A stretch of DNA of 64,000 nt, from NCBI GenBank assembly GCA_907163375.1, contig CAJQUW010011254.1, positions 248,001 to 312,000 of the forward strand. Reading direction: 5' to 3'. The notes under the pieces are model-generated. The model saw only the letters and a list, made by a program, of their open reading frames with translations. It was not told where the DNA came from and did no database searches. The stretch comes from Prostheceraeus crozeri. Lineage: Eukaryota; Platyhelminthes; Polycladida; Euryleptidae. Numbering within the stretch: the first letter of the stretch is position 1; each line of letters begins with the position of its first letter. Positions 47,059 to 57,941 of the stretch are shown here, one piece after another. A program made the position numbers and the translations under genes.

Positions 47059-47847
47059 TTATACCTCTCGAACCAAAAGATCTATCATAATCTCTTCACC
47101 TCCAAAATTTATTTCTTGTCCTTTTTCATCAGTGATTCTAATGCCAATGTTGTTAATAGTTTTTCTTGTAATAGGAAAATATATTAATGTTTGTGGAATT
47201 ACATTTAATCTATAACCAATGGGTACAGTAAAAGCTGGAAAACTGAATATTAAATTTGATAATTTACCATTTATATATCCTCCTTCAATAATGTCACAAT
47301 GTACAACAATTGAATTTATTTCAGTTATTTTTGGAATCTTCTCACCTAAATGATAACCTTGACTATAGGTTTGTTTATTAAATCCTAATAGCTTTGACAA
47401 TGATCTATCATGATTAAAATCAACTTGATGATTTTCGTCTAAAGTAAGAGAAAATTTATTAACTGCCGGTTCAACTGCAAAATGTAATTGTTTCTTATCT
47501 TTAAATGATATACCTAAATGTCTCTTAATTTCATTTGATATTGTTTCAACTTCGTAAGAACCAGGAAGAAAAGTTAGTATTTTCCATGTTTTGCCTTTAT
47601 CAGTAGAATATCTAAATTGATCATTCACATCTTTGATAACGTTTTGAATAGTGTTAAATGTAGAGAAACTAGTCAATGCAATTTGATAATTTTTATTTTG
47701 TTCCAAATGTAGAATGGGTTCTAAATTACAAGTGTGTGATGAAGTAGTTGTTATAATTTTTAACGTCGTACTAAATTTTGATGAACCCAAAATCTCTATC
47801 AAATTTTCTAAATGATTATTAATTTTGTCTAAATCTGCTGAACACAT
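47059..47847 (-). CDS. Polinton minor capsid protein (penton-type)
   Basis: 262 residues, mostly beta-strand-like. The conserved end contains VVHCDIIEGGYINGK, PQTLIYFPITRKTINNIGI and DEKGQEINFGGEEIMIDLL, the pattern found in Polinton minor capsid (single jelly-roll) proteins. Pentons occupy the fivefold vertices and work with the major capsid protein encoded at 57942. The start follows TTTAAAAATG. The frame is whole. I place it by resemblance to Polinton minor capsid proteins; a fold search would be decisive. Confidence 0.75.
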   Translation of the reverse strand: MCSADLDKINNHLENLIEILGSSKFSTTLKIITTTSSHTCNLEPILHLEQNKNYQIALTSFSTFNTIQNVIKDVNDQFRYSTDKGKTWKILTFLPGSYEVETISNEIKRHLGISFKDKKQLHFAVEPAVNKFSLTLDENHQVDFNHDRSLSKLLGFNKQTYSQGYHLGEKIPKITEINSIVVHCDIIEGGYINGKLSNLIFSFPAFTVPIGYRLNVIPQTLIYFPITRKTINNIGIRITDEKGQEINFGGEEIMIDLLVREV

Positions 47848-47934
47848 TTTTAAACTAAAAAAATTAAATAAATATTTTTTTTATGAAATATTTTTTTTTA
47901 TAAAAAATTAAAAACAACAACATATTTCAGCTAC

Positions 47935-47966
47935 GGGCGAAGCCCTGGAGGACATCAGAGATGTCC
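47935..47966. repeat. Double mini-hairpin at gene end
   Basis: Two perfect GC-rich stems stand in otherwise A+T-rich DNA: GGGC-GAA-GCCC (47935-47945) and GGACATC-AGA-GATGTCC (47950-47966). The second covers the stop codon of the neighbouring minus-strand gene. Related sequence recurs at 51411-51436. Confidence 0.7.
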
Positions 47967-48776
47967 GGTTATACTTTTATAATCCTCTTCATTTAGAATC
48001 TTCTTTTCTAACAGTCTTTTCAATATAGCATGAATTTCATTGAAACTAGAATTATGTCCTTCTTTTATTGCAGATATTAAAATATTTAATCTATTTAGTA
48101 ATTCTTGTGGATCATCTGGTAAAAATACAGTTGTTTCAGTTTTCTGTTTTTCAGATAAACCTTTCCCTACTTTAACTCCCGTTGATAATAAATTTTCTAA
48201 TTGTTTATAACGTCTAAGAGATTTTACTGCACCAACTCTGTCTAACATAGCTTTATATTTTATGAGATCTTCTACAGCATAATTATTTAAATCTGCTCCA
48301 CTTAAAAGATTAACAAAATTTCTATCTAAATTAAAAGGAGATTTATCTGGTGAAAAAATTATACCTCGAAAAGGTTGTGGAAATATTTCTTTTTGACCGA
48401 GATAAAATCTAGGTATTGTTTTTCCATCTATAAATGAGATAGAATGTTCAAATTGCACAGATTTTGGTAATTTCTTATTAATGTTTGATTCTAGTAATCC
48501 ATAGTCATCTAATATAGTTTTGTGCTCTGGATCTGTTATATCAATTTGTTTATCATTATTTGTACTTTCTTTTTCAAGAGTTTTAAATGGTTTCATAGTT
48601 TTCTCAAAATCAGTTTTTACTTGCTCGGTTTGCTGCATTTTTTCAAACATATCAGATTGAATACCAGCTTTTATCATTCTATGCTGAAGATGATTTTCTT
48701 TCATAATATTTCTTTGTTTTATTAACTCTTCTAATTGTTTTATTCTTTTAAAATTATCAGCTCTGACTTTATCCAT
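47955..48776 (-). CDS. Conserved Polinton protein, function unknown
   Basis: 273 residues. The N-terminus is a charged helix (NFKRIKQLEELIKQRNIMKE). The middle has RGIIFSPDKSPFNLDRNF and LSGADLNNYAVEDLIKYKAM, and the C-terminus has DDPQELLNRLNILISAIKEG and LKRLLEKKIL. The last block matches a protein found in many animal Polintons near the polymerase and capsid genes (pattern DPNEL..RL..L.ASK.AG). No function is known to me. Part of its N-terminus is repeated at 57211. Confidence 0.65.
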   Translation of the reverse strand: MDKVRADNFKRIKQLEELIKQRNIMKENHLQHRMIKAGIQSDMFEKMQQTEQVKTDFEKTMKPFKTLEKESTNNDKQIDITDPEHKTILDDYGLLESNINKKLPKSVQFEHSISFIDGKTIPRFYLGQKEIFPQPFRGIIFSPDKSPFNLDRNFVNLLSGADLNNYAVEDLIKYKAMLDRVGAVKSLRRYKQLENLLSTGVKVGKGLSEKQKTETTVFLPDDPQELLNRLNILISAIKEGHNSSFNEIHAILKRLLEKKILNEEDYKSITGHL

Positions 48777-48859
48777 TTTTATATGATAATTTTATATTAT
48801 TATTTTATGTTATATTATTATATTATTTTATAATATTTTATATTTTTATATTATTTTTT

Positions 48860-51800
48860 TTATTTTATGTATATATCAAATTTGTCTATCTTAGAAATTA
48901 GAAAATTAAAAGGTTCAGTAGTTATTCCATCAGGTAAAATTTTTCTTTTATCATCAAATGGATCTAATGCTAATTTATGTTCTTCTTTTAAATACATTTT
49001 ATGTTTCTTTGAATTAAGTCTATAATTACATGCTGTTTTTATTTCATTATTAAATAATGCATTTTTATAATCTTGAAATGTTATTTGATTAGCCACTGAT
49101 GCCTTTGAAATTCCTTTTAATGTTTTATGTGTTTTAATATTATTAGTTGTATCATAACAATAACATTTAGATTTTAAAAATATAGCTTCTGTTATGAAAT
49201 CTTCATTTCCTTCTAATTCATCTTTTACTTTACATAAATCAGAAGGATGAATGATATCTTTTATTTTATTAATTTCTTCATCAAGTGAAGAATTATACGG
49301 TATTGCTAATTCTAAGAAAACAGAATCGGTATCTGTAAAGTGTAATTTATAGTTTTTGCCATAAGCAGGTGCTAAATAATCATATATAAATCTATACATA
49401 AATAGTCTAGCTAATTCTAATATAGTGAAACCAATGAAATTAAACTTATCATGTTTTACGCTGATTCGACGTAAATGTACAGCACATAGTTCATCACTAA
49501 ATCTAGTAGTTCTTTTATATGTAGGTTTCCTTGTTAAATTTTGAAATCTATCTTTATCATAAACTATTTCAATATTTTGTCTATTACGCACATTTTCTAA
49601 AGTCTTACCATAAAATGCATTATTCATTAATTTGAAGAAAACGTTTCCAAAATCATCTTTATTTCTTTTAGCTATTTTACGTTTTTCAATATTGAACTCT
49701 ATATAATCTTTTAACCATTTAGATTTTCTATACTATAGTTTTCGATGTATTTTGGTGAGAATCATTCCATGATCTAAATACCAATCTAGCATTCTTCCTT
49801 CAACAACATACTTTCCTTTATTGCTTTGTGTTAACATAAGTTTTTTTGTTGGCCTATATTTCTTAGGAATTAAAGATTTTTGATAATCTGAAAAATCTTT
49901 TATAATGGGAATTTTGTTTTCTGGACAGAAAGGATAATATTTTGTTGCTTCTTTTATATAATCAGGGTATACTAAATCAACTTCATATATATAACCAAAA
50001 TTACGATTTCCATCATATGTTTTTTGATAAACAAGATTATTACACCATGTCATTTCACCTGTTGGTAATTCTTGTATCATGCAAGAAGAATATAAACTAT
50101 TAAAATCATAATATAATAAATAGTTTTCTCTCATGAATTCATCAATTGCATTTTCACGTTCTACTCCTTCTCGTTTCGTTCGAAAAATTTCTAATATTTT
50201 TTCTTTTTCTTCTGGAGATAAAGGTTTCATTATTCCATATTCTTGTGGATTTACTTTCTTATTATAACATTTAACATATCTATTACCTAAAACTGATGAA
50301 ACTCCACCTCTAATTCCAGATTCAAAAAATAATAATTTATCATATGTATTTTCTTTATAATGTTTAAGTTTAACACCAGTATGTTTTAATCCTGCTAGCC
50401 ATGTTAAACCTGGTGTAGAATAACAATAACATGGATCTATTCCGTAATATTCTAAACACATGTCACGAAAGTTTTCGAAAAGATCAGCTAGTATTAATAC
50501 ATCTATCTGTAGATATTTCATTGTATAATCATACATTGTTCTACAATTTAACTCTCTCCAATTTTTTTCAGCTTCTGCATAGTCTTCTTCAGATAATTGT
50601 GATTGTTTTAATGTTGATTTAAATTTATTTATTGGAGGAAGTTGTTTTTCTTCCATAATTTTATTCACAGAATTAAAATCTCCAGTTATGTACTCATACG
50701 GAAATATTCCTTTTAAAGGTTTTCAATTATATTTATTTAATATTTTACATTGTTCAGATTTCAAAGTTTTTCCCATAACATCTAATGAATAAGGAGTAAA
50801 AATTCTAAATGCATCTAAAATTCTAATACAACCTAATTGCATTGAAAAATATTCTTCTTCTTGTTTACATAGTACATTTATTTTTTGTTGTTGTAATTTT
50901 TCAGATGAAAATAAATCTTTCATTACTAGATGGAAATCATATTTAGAACCATTGTAGAAATATAAAGGAACAAAGTTATATTTAAATTTATTAGCATTAA
51001 GATTACAAGAATTATGTGCTGCACCTCTATATAATCCATTTAGATGATCATGATCTTTTACTTTATCAATATATCTACCTCTGCCAGTTATATATTTATT
51101 TGTAAAACCTTTTCCACAGTAATAACAATTTATTTCATCATAAAATTCTTTTCTTTCTTCATCCGTTAATGGTATCATTGGTATATTTGTTTCAAGCAAT
51201 TGTGAAAAACGTCCTTGTAATTCTTCTACTTTCTTTGTAAACATTTCTGAACTATCTTCACCATAGTATTGTAAATATTCTGATTTAAATAATTCAGGAT
51301 AATTTGAATGAATGTACATTCCCCAACATAATGGTTTTTGTTCAAATAAATATTTTCCTTTACTTTGTTCAGCTGAACTTTTTCCAGGTGCACTTTTTTC
51401 AGAATTATAATTTTCAGAATCGGGTGAAGCCCTGGAACTTTCCGTTCGATTTTGTGTCATATTAACATTATATGCTTCAAAATCACAATAAATAGTAAAG
51501 GGTACTTTATTTTTAAAATACCATTTATTATATTCTAAATAATCATCTTTAAGAAAAGTATTTTGAACTGCTTCGTTTTGTTGACAATTCTCCAAATGTC
51601 TATTCATTTCTTCTAAAGTTCTAAAACTTGTCATACATTGAAGACAAGGAAAATTTTTATTATCTGAAGTTTTTGTAAATATAGAAACATCTTTACACAA
51701 TATAAAATGTCCCTGATAATATAATATATTCGCTTGTGCTGGTTGTTTTGACTGTTCTAATTTTACAAATTCATCTTTATATATTTCATGTGTTTCATTA

Positions 51801-53326
51801 ATTTCTTTTGTAATATTAAATGTATTTTGATGATAATTTTGATTTAATAATTGTAGCTGATAAATATATTCTTTATCATATTGTTCTTTATATTGTTGTA
51901 GACATTTTTTTAAACATTCATTTAATTCTTTATTTTCTTCATTATTTAATTCTTTATTATTTTCTTCATTTAATTTTTGAATTGTTTCTATCTTATTTTG
52001 ATATTTATGGTGATATTCTTGTAGTAACATTTTTGTTTGTTGTTGATAATCTATTTTACATTTTTGTAAACTTTTATTTAAATTTTCTAATTTTTGTTGA
52101 TATTCTGAAGATAAAGATGAATATTTGTAATTATAATCATCAGTACGTCCTTTATAATTATTATGATTAATCATTATTGGTGATAGTGTTTTAACAAGTT
52201 CAAATTTTTCAGTACATATTATATTTCCTTGGTAAAAAATATTATGATGCATGTAATTTCCTCTATCATTATATACTATTTCTGATTGACATAAATTTTT
52301 ATTATTCAAATAAAATTTTTTTGAATCTGAGTAAAGTGGAATAATTTTACCAATAGAAACATAATTCACATTTAATTCAAAAACATTTACTTCAATTAAA
52401 TTTTTATTCTTTTTATGAAACTTTATTAACCTATTATAATCATATGGAAATTCATCTAAGCCATCAGAAAGATCAAATTCATTTATGTATTCTTCTTTAT
52501 TATAATGACTTAGTCTTTCTTTATGATATTCTGCAGGATGTAAATGTGCTATAATACTCCACAGAAAACAATAATCATCTTCATTTTTTATGTTGATTAA
52601 TTGTGGTGAACTGAAAGGTAAAGGAACATAACTACCACCAGTATTATTTTTATATTTATCAATTACTATTTTCTTAGATAGTATTTTAACAAATCTCCAA
52701 CCAGATTCACGTAACTGGGCTTCAATTATACAATTTTCTAATTGAAGTATCATCGATTCAAATATGGGTTGTATATCATTTACATTATGAATTTCTTGTA
52801 AATTTGTAAAATGTCCTTGTATTATTTCTTCAGGAATTCCATCAGGTCCATTTTTTGTATAAAGTACTTCTACATTCATATAACATTTGAAAGATTTCTT
52901 AAATATATTATAAAAGTTGGTTAGAATATCAGAAAAAGTTTTATCGGTTTCATTATGTTCAAAAGACTGATTAAATAAATATTTTATATTTGCTAAGGCT
53001 TCATCGGTTCGTTCAGCTTCATCAAATTCATCTATTTCGTTAAATTCATCAGTATCGCTAAATAAATATCTTCCATCTGGTACATGTTCATCTTCACTAT
53101 TAAAAACTTTTTTATATTCCGAATGTGAATAATCATAAAATATTTTTTTAACTTTTATATCAGTAGGTAATGTTTCTATATAGTTTTTATAACTATTTAA
53201 TTTTAATATATTTCCTTCATCAACTCGTTCTACATTTTGTAAATGCATTTTACTTTGTAGATGAGATTGATAACTTCTTTTTGTTTGCAATTTTTTTTTA
53301 CATAAGACACAATAAAACTTATCCAT
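48860..53326 (-). pseudogene. Polinton protein-primed DNA polymerase B (broken)
   Basis: In order on the minus strand: a C2H2 finger at the N-terminus (YCVLCKKKLQTKRSYQSHLQ), a long helical region, an exonuclease I box CDFEAYN (about 51485), an endonuclease-VII-like zinc site with CYYCGKGF and KDHDHLNGLYRGAAHNSCNL (about 51000-51130), exonuclease II SKYDFHLVM, polymerase motif A YYDFNSLYSS (about 50100), motif B NAFYGKTLENVRNR (about 49600) and motif C FTDTDSVFLEL (about 49330). This is the replicase of the element; protein priming at the inverted repeats is the known mode in the family. The gene is broken. Confidence 0.93.
51411..51436. repeat. Second copy of mini-hairpin unit inside polymerase gene
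   Basis: TTTCAG, three bases, then CGGGTGAAGCCCTGGA repeats the unit found at 47925-47949 (TTTCAG, three bases, CGGGCGAAGCCCTGGA). Here it lies within coding sequence, in a Ser-rich linker (SSRASPDSENYNSEKS) before the endonuclease-like part. Confidence 0.65.
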
Positions 53327-53464
53327 TTTTATTTTTTTTTTAGAGAAAATTTGAGAATTTTTTTTTTAAAAAAAAATTTATGTTTTAATTTTTAGAGAAA
53401 AAAATTCTAAAATATACATAATGGGAAAAATTCTAATATATCTGTAAAATTATGATAAATTTGT

Positions 53465-54949
53465 TTAATTATTAAGTATTTCACTTACACCATTTATTAA
53501 TGGTTTTATATCATTATATGTTTTTTTTGCTTCATCAAATGTAGATTTAACATCAGATATTATTGGTATTGCTTTTCTTAAACCGTTTCTAACATCATTT
53601 ATTGCAATTTTTAAATAGTTTAATGTTTCATTATCTTGTAATCTGTTAGGTATTGGTATACCAAATTTTGCATTTAAATAATGATCAAAATAAAAATAAA
53701 ATGTATTAGGAATAATTTTTAGTGGAACTTTTGCTTCAGACTCTAAAAAGATAATTATTTGTTCTATAACTTGATTTGATAAATGTTTTGTATTTGCATA
53801 TATTCTAATATCAAAATCTTGAGAGTTATTATAGATTTCATGTTCAGTATCTACTAATATATTTAAATCTTTATCATATACTTGCTTATGTTCACTTATG
53901 GTGTCAACACGTATTATTCCATATTTATGTTGTGTATAATATGATAAAGGCATTTTCATTTTATAATTTTTATTAATATCATTAAAGAATGCTGCATTAT
54001 TTTGTGTAGTTGTAAAAAATGTTTGAATGTTTTCTCTAATCTTATTATCTACATCACAAGCTTTATGAGCTAATACAACTATTTGAATATTTTGATGTCT
54101 TCCTTTTGTAAATATTTCTGACATATTTTTTTGTTTTGATAAACTTGCAACATCATCTAAAATTAATAAAGATTTATTTTCAGGTGTACCAGCAAAATTT
54201 TCCATATCTTGTAACTCATCTAATCGTTTATCATTATAGACGTTTGTAAAAGTTGGCCATTCAGAAGTATGCATACAAAAAATATGTACTTTTGTTTCGT
54301 CCTTATAATATTGGTTTATATATTTTTTAATAAACGTAGTCTTACCACTTCCAGTTTTACCGTAAACAATGAAATGTAAATTTTCTTGATACATTTTACC
54401 TTGTTTAATATTTTTATTATTAGTTTTATCCTTAATCTTATCCTCATTAGTTTTCCATCCTTTAAAAATTTTTATTTCTTGTTTATAAAAATTTATCCTC
54501 TTTTGTTCCTCTGTTAGAAAGTAACCCCATTGATTTCCAATACATATAACAAGATGATAAATAAAAAATATTAAAATACATGCTAACAATATTTTTATAC
54601 AATGAAATTTTAAAAAATTCCAAGGACGTGTAAGATCTGATTGTGGTATTTTTTTATTAAGAGATGAATTAGGGGGTAGTGTCTCTAAATATTTTTTATT
54701 ATATATATTTTTATCTATATTATTATATCTAGTATTATGTATAGGATTTTCTACAATATTATTAATATCTTTGAGATTCGGATCTTGAGGGGTTAGTGTA
54801 TCTTGAACCTCAGTGTTATTTATATAATTATTTATCATTTCATCTATTACATTAAGAGATTTATGACGACTTAGATTACTTTTATTACTTTTATTACCTT
54901 TAATTATAACCGGTGAATATAAATCTTCCAAATTTTCGTTTTTATTCAT
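53465..54949 (-). CDS. Second, membrane-anchored P-loop ATPase (A32-like)
   Basis: 494 residues and whole. A polar N-terminal third is followed by one hydrophobic span at about residues 118-137 (ILLACILIFFIYHLVICI). Then comes an ATPase core: Walker A YGKTGSGKT (196-204), Walker B LLILDD (261-266), and FTKGRHQNIQIVVLAHKA (280-296), which parallels the FTRGRHNNCSVFYLTQS block of the packaging ATPase at 46107. The C-terminus is helical. The shared GRH block suggests a duplicated and diverged packaging-type ATPase. A second copy, and with a membrane anchor, is not part of the usual Polinton set known to me. Its role is unknown. Confidence 0.8.
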   Translation of the reverse strand: MNKNENLEDLYSPVIIKGNKSNKSNLSRHKSLNVIDEMINNYINNTEVQDTLTPQDPNLKDINNIVENPIHNTRYNNIDKNIYNKKYLETLPPNSSLNKKIPQSDLTRPWNFLKFHCIKILLACILIFFIYHLVICIGNQWGYFLTEEQKRINFYKQEIKIFKGWKTNEDKIKDKTNNKNIKQGKMYQENLHFIVYGKTGSGKTTFIKKYINQYYKDETKVHIFCMHTSEWPTFTNVYNDKRLDELQDMENFAGTPENKSLLILDDVASLSKQKNMSEIFTKGRHQNIQIVVLAHKACDVDNKIRENIQTFFTTTQNNAAFFNDINKNYKMKMPLSYYTQHKYGIIRVDTISEHKQVYDKDLNILVDTEHEIYNNSQDFDIRIYANTKHLSNQVIEQIIIFLESEAKVPLKIIPNTFYFYFDHYLNAKFGIPIPNRLQDNETLNYLKIAINDVRNGLRKAIPIISDVKSTFDEAKKTYNDIKPLINGVSEILNN

Positions 54950-55271
54950 TTAATATTTTTAAAATAAAAATTTAGGAATTATTATTTTTTAATTCCGGAC
55001 TCGCATTCTTACACTCTTATGAGTGTTTTTTAACCTCTGTAGAACCTCCGGAATGTGTCGGACTTTTTGTTCCTATACTCAAAAGAAGTATTTTTAGTCC
55101 TCTCCTCTCTTCCGGAATGCTTAAGAATATTTTAATAAAATAATATTTTATTCTTTATAAAAAAAATAATATTTTAATATAGAAGATTATTTTAGTAGAA
55201 ATACAACTATTTTAGTAGAAATACAACTATTTAAATATATAAGACTATTTTAATAATAAAAGTAATTTTAT
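54950..55271. other. Polinton intergenic region with hairpins and short tandem repeat
   Basis: Contains ACACTC-TTAT-GAGTGT followed by six T (55011-55031), three TCCGGA words (about 54993-55120) and a 20-base tandem unit TATTTTAGTAGAAATACAAC (55189-55230). No coding frame. It lies upstream of the second ATPase and downstream of the zinc-finger gene, both on the minus strand. Confidence 0.5.
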
Positions 55272-56066
55272 CTAATATAAATTATTATTGTTTTGATATA
55301 AATTATTATTTTGATATAAATTATTATTATGTTGATTAAGTTTTGGACATAGTGTTACATGTCGCTGAAAATTTTTCTTTAATATAATTTTTTGACAACC
55401 TCTACATTTAACTTTTTCTTTTAAACAATCCTTACACTGATATTTACTATCATAAAACTCTGTCTTAGGTTTAGTAATTTGACAACTTGTACATTGTCTT
55501 GTAGAACTTATACAAGAATTATAATGATTAGTAATTCCTTGAATTGTAAAATATTTATTACAATTACGACATAACTGATCTTTTAATTTATCTTTTTTAT
55601 TTTTTTTAACCTCTTCTGGTTGTTCGCATAATTTTAAATGACGTGCAAAATTTTTAGACGTTATATTTTTATTACATCCGGAACATATTTTTTTGTTATT
55701 ACATTCAACAAATTGATTTTTATCAACATAATTATTTTGAGCTACATTATTATTTTGAACAAAAGGATTATTTTGTACTACATTATTATTTTGTGCTAAA
55801 TAATTATTATTATTTTGCCTAGGTGTATTTTGTCTAGCAGTATAAAGATTTTGTTCTTTATCTGAAATAAATAAATGCTTTAATCTTTGTAATGGTTGCT
55901 CTGATTGAATATTATTATACTGAATACTATTATTAGGTTGAATACTATTATTAGGTTGAAATTGATTCATATGCATACCACATGGTGTGTTTTTCATATG
56001 AGAATATAATAGTGTTTGATTTAAAAAACGCATATTGCAAACTTGACAACTTTGAGTCATTTCCAT
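55272..56066 (-). CDS. Polinton zinc-finger protein with Asn/Gln repeats
   Basis: I take MEMTQSCQVC at 56066 as the start, because the longer frame would run through the A+T-rich spacer into the divergent gene. A C2H2 finger (CQVCNMRFLNQTLLYSHM) comes first. A low-complexity stretch follows with repeats of QNNNVVQNNPFVQNN type. Then come at least four Cys-x2-Cys fingers: CSGCNKNITSKNFARHLKLC, CRNCNKYF, CTSCQITKPKTEF with CKDC, and CRGCQKIILKKNFQRHVTLC. The first and last of these resemble each other, which suggests internal duplication. It may bind nucleic acid; no Polinton counterpart is known to me. Confidence 0.65.
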   Translation of the reverse strand: MEMTQSCQVCNMRFLNQTLLYSHMKNTPCGMHMNQFQPNNSIQPNNSIQYNNIQSEQPLQRLKHLFISDKEQNLYTARQNTPRQNNNNYLAQNNNVVQNNPFVQNNNVAQNNYVDKNQFVECNNKKICSGCNKNITSKNFARHLKLCEQPEEVKKNKKDKLKDQLCRNCNKYFTIQGITNHYNSCISSTRQCTSCQITKPKTEFYDSKYQCKDCLKEKVKCRGCQKIILKKNFQRHVTLCPKLNQHNNNLYQNNNLYQNNNNLY

Positions 56067-56152
56067 TTTTTTATTTTTATTAGGAAAAATTTTATTTTTA
56101 TAATTTATGTATTTTTTATAATGAGAAAAAATTTTATTTTTATTGTTTAAAA
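56067..56152. promoter_or_regulatory. Divergent promoter region at Polinton centre
   Basis: An 86-base, almost pure A+T spacer separates the minus-strand zinc-finger gene from the plus-strand fibre-like gene. All genes to the left, except the first, point left; nearly all to the right point right. Both transcription units must start in or close to it. Confidence 0.5.
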
Positions 56153-56575
56153 ATGATGTTACCAAATGTTGGTGGAGGTGCATATATCCCGAATAATCGT
56201 GAATCAGAAATAGAACTAGAAAATTATATCATGAAAACTGGAGACGTTTTATCTGGTCCATTACATCTTTCTATTCTTCCGCAACAAAATACAGAGTTAA
56301 CAAATAAACAATATGTTGATACACAAATCAATGACTTAAAAGAAAAATATATAAACGATGTTTTGGTTCCACTGATGAATGAATTAAAGTTGCTAAAACT
56401 TAATGACAAATCATTAAACGAAAAATTATTAAAACTTGATAAAAAGGATAGAGAGCTAGAAGCAGATATAGCAAAACTTTTTAAAAAGATTTCTGAACAA
56501 TCAAAAATTTTAATATTACTTTCTATAAATTTAAAATCTGCTGTAATTAAAAATAAACATCAGATAAAATGTTAA
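56153..56575 (+). CDS. Fibre- or tail-like protein with NKQYVD motif
   Basis: 140 residues. After MMLPNVGGGAYIP come MKTGDVLSGPLHL and ELTNKQYVDTQI, the MxGDLxM...NKxYVD pattern that marks the N-terminal part of many phage tail fibres and trimeric spikes. A coiled coil (MNELKLLKLNDKSLNEKLLK) and a hydrophobic end follow. It is the first gene of the rightward unit and overlaps the next frame by a few bases. A vertex fibre or attachment protein is the best guess. Confidence 0.6.
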   Translation: MMLPNVGGGAYIPNNRESEIELENYIMKTGDVLSGPLHLSILPQQNTELTNKQYVDTQINDLKEKYINDVLVPLMNELKLLKLNDKSLNEKLLKLDKKDRELEADIAKLFKKISEQSKILILLSINLKSAVIKNKHQIKC

Positions 56576-57038
56576 AAGAACAATTAGAAGATGAAATAGA
56601 AAAACTACCTGAAAGAATTAAAAAAAATTTAAAACAGTTACAAACTACATTCCAAAAAAGTGTGAATGAATTGAGTTCTAAAATTGCTCAACAAATTAAA
56701 AAAATAAATCATTTGAAAATTGAAGTAAAATCACTTAATGAAAAAGTTGATAAAATGAAAACTCTTAAAATCAATTTAGAAAATGAATTAAAGAAAAATT
56801 TACAAGAAAACCTAAAGAAAATAAAGAACAGTTAGATTCCGTTAAAAGAAAAGTAGATGGTCTTAAAGTTCAATTAAATGCTTTAAAAACAGAATTAAAG
56901 AAAAGTGAGAAAAAATTAGAAATGACTGAAAAAGAAATTAAAGTACATCACACGCTTCTTGATACAATAGATAAAGTGCAACAAGCAATTAATAAAGTTA
57001 TCTCGAAGTTGTTAGATATTCATAAACGTAAATCTTAA
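56569..57038 (+). pseudogene. Polinton coiled-coil protein (broken)
   Basis: Nearly the whole length has heptad-like spacing of Leu and Ile among Lys and Glu (for example KINHLKIEVKSLNEKVDKMK and LKTELKKSEKKLEMTEKE). The gene directly follows the fibre-like gene and its start overlaps that gene's stop. It could form the shaft of a fibre or a scaffold. No family recognised. Confidence 0.5.
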
Positions 57039-57210
57039 ACGAGTATTGTAAATATTAACTTAAATATTTTTTACCTACAAAAAATAAAAATCATAAAAAA
57101 TATAAGTATAATTTTAAAAATATAAAAATATAAATATAATTTTAAAAATATAAAAGTATAAATATAATTTTTAAAAAAATTTAAAAATATAAAAGTATAT
57201 AATTTTAAAA

Positions 57211-57380
57211 ATGGATAAAATTAGAGCTAATAATTTTAAAAGAATTAAACAATTAGAAGAGTTAATAAAAGAAAGAAATATTATGAAAGAAATCATAGAA
57301 TAAAAAGAAGGATTGATGCAGGTTTGGTTCCTGTTCAAGTTAAACCAAAAACGCAATCTGTAAAAGTTAAGAACAAAAAA
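57211..57380 (+). pseudogene. Partial copy of the 47955-48776 gene N-terminus
   Basis: MDKIRANNFKRIKQLEELIK repeats, with four changes or fewer, the start of the conserved protein MDKVRADNFKRIKQLEELIK encoded on the opposite strand 8.4 kb away. The upstream context TTTTAAAAATGG is also alike. Only the first part is present. It is an internal, inverted duplication of a gene start. Confidence 0.75.
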
Positions 57381-57434
57381 TAAACATTTTTTATAATTTA
57401 TTTTTTTCCCAAAAGTCAAATTTATTACTAAAAA

Positions 57435-57872
57435 ATGCCTATAATTTATAAACACAATCTTAAACAATTTGCTTCAAATCAAAAAATTGCTCATGAACCA
57501 CGTATGAATCCGGTTTACCATTATGATAATAGAGAAACCGTTCAAAAAGAAGGGGATGGCATCTTTTCTGGTATTGGTAGTATCGTTAACTTAATTAAAA
57601 ATAATAAAGATTTGATTACATCTGCTGCAAAAGGAGCAGCTGCTATAGGTAGTACAGCTAGTGCAATATCAAATGCTGTTAAATCACAAAACGAATTAAA
57701 ACAACTAAAAGCTATTCGTAAACTCAAGAATGATTCTGAAGAACTAAAAAAATTAAAAAAACTTTCAGATGAAACAAAAAACAAAATTGCTAACATAGCT
57801 GTAGAGGGTGATAGTAAACATAATGAAAAAACAATTGAAGAAATAAGAGGTAATGGTCTAGCAAAATTCTAA
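57435..57872 (+). CDS. Polinton Gly/Ala-rich amphipathic protein
   Basis: 145 residues and whole. A polar N-terminus is followed by a Gly-rich amphipathic segment (GIFSGIGSIVNLI, then DLITSAAKGAAAIGSTASAI) and a Lys/Leu helix (LKQLKAIRKLKNDSEELKKL). It sits directly before the major capsid gene. Small proteins with such segments in adenoviruses and adintovirus-like elements (pVI type) disrupt membranes and link capsid to core; this is an analogy, not shown homology. Confidence 0.5.
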   Translation: MPIIYKHNLKQFASNQKIAHEPRMNPVYHYDNRETVQKEGDGIFSGIGSIVNLIKNNKDLITSAAKGAAAIGSTASAISNAVKSQNELKQLKAIRKLKNDSEELKKLKKLSDETKNKIANIAVEGDSKHNEKTIEEIRGNGLAKF

Positions 57873-57941
57873 AATTATATTTTAGTAAAAATTTTTTTCT
57901 ATCTGTGAGAAAAACAAAAAGTCAAATTATTTTTTATAAAA

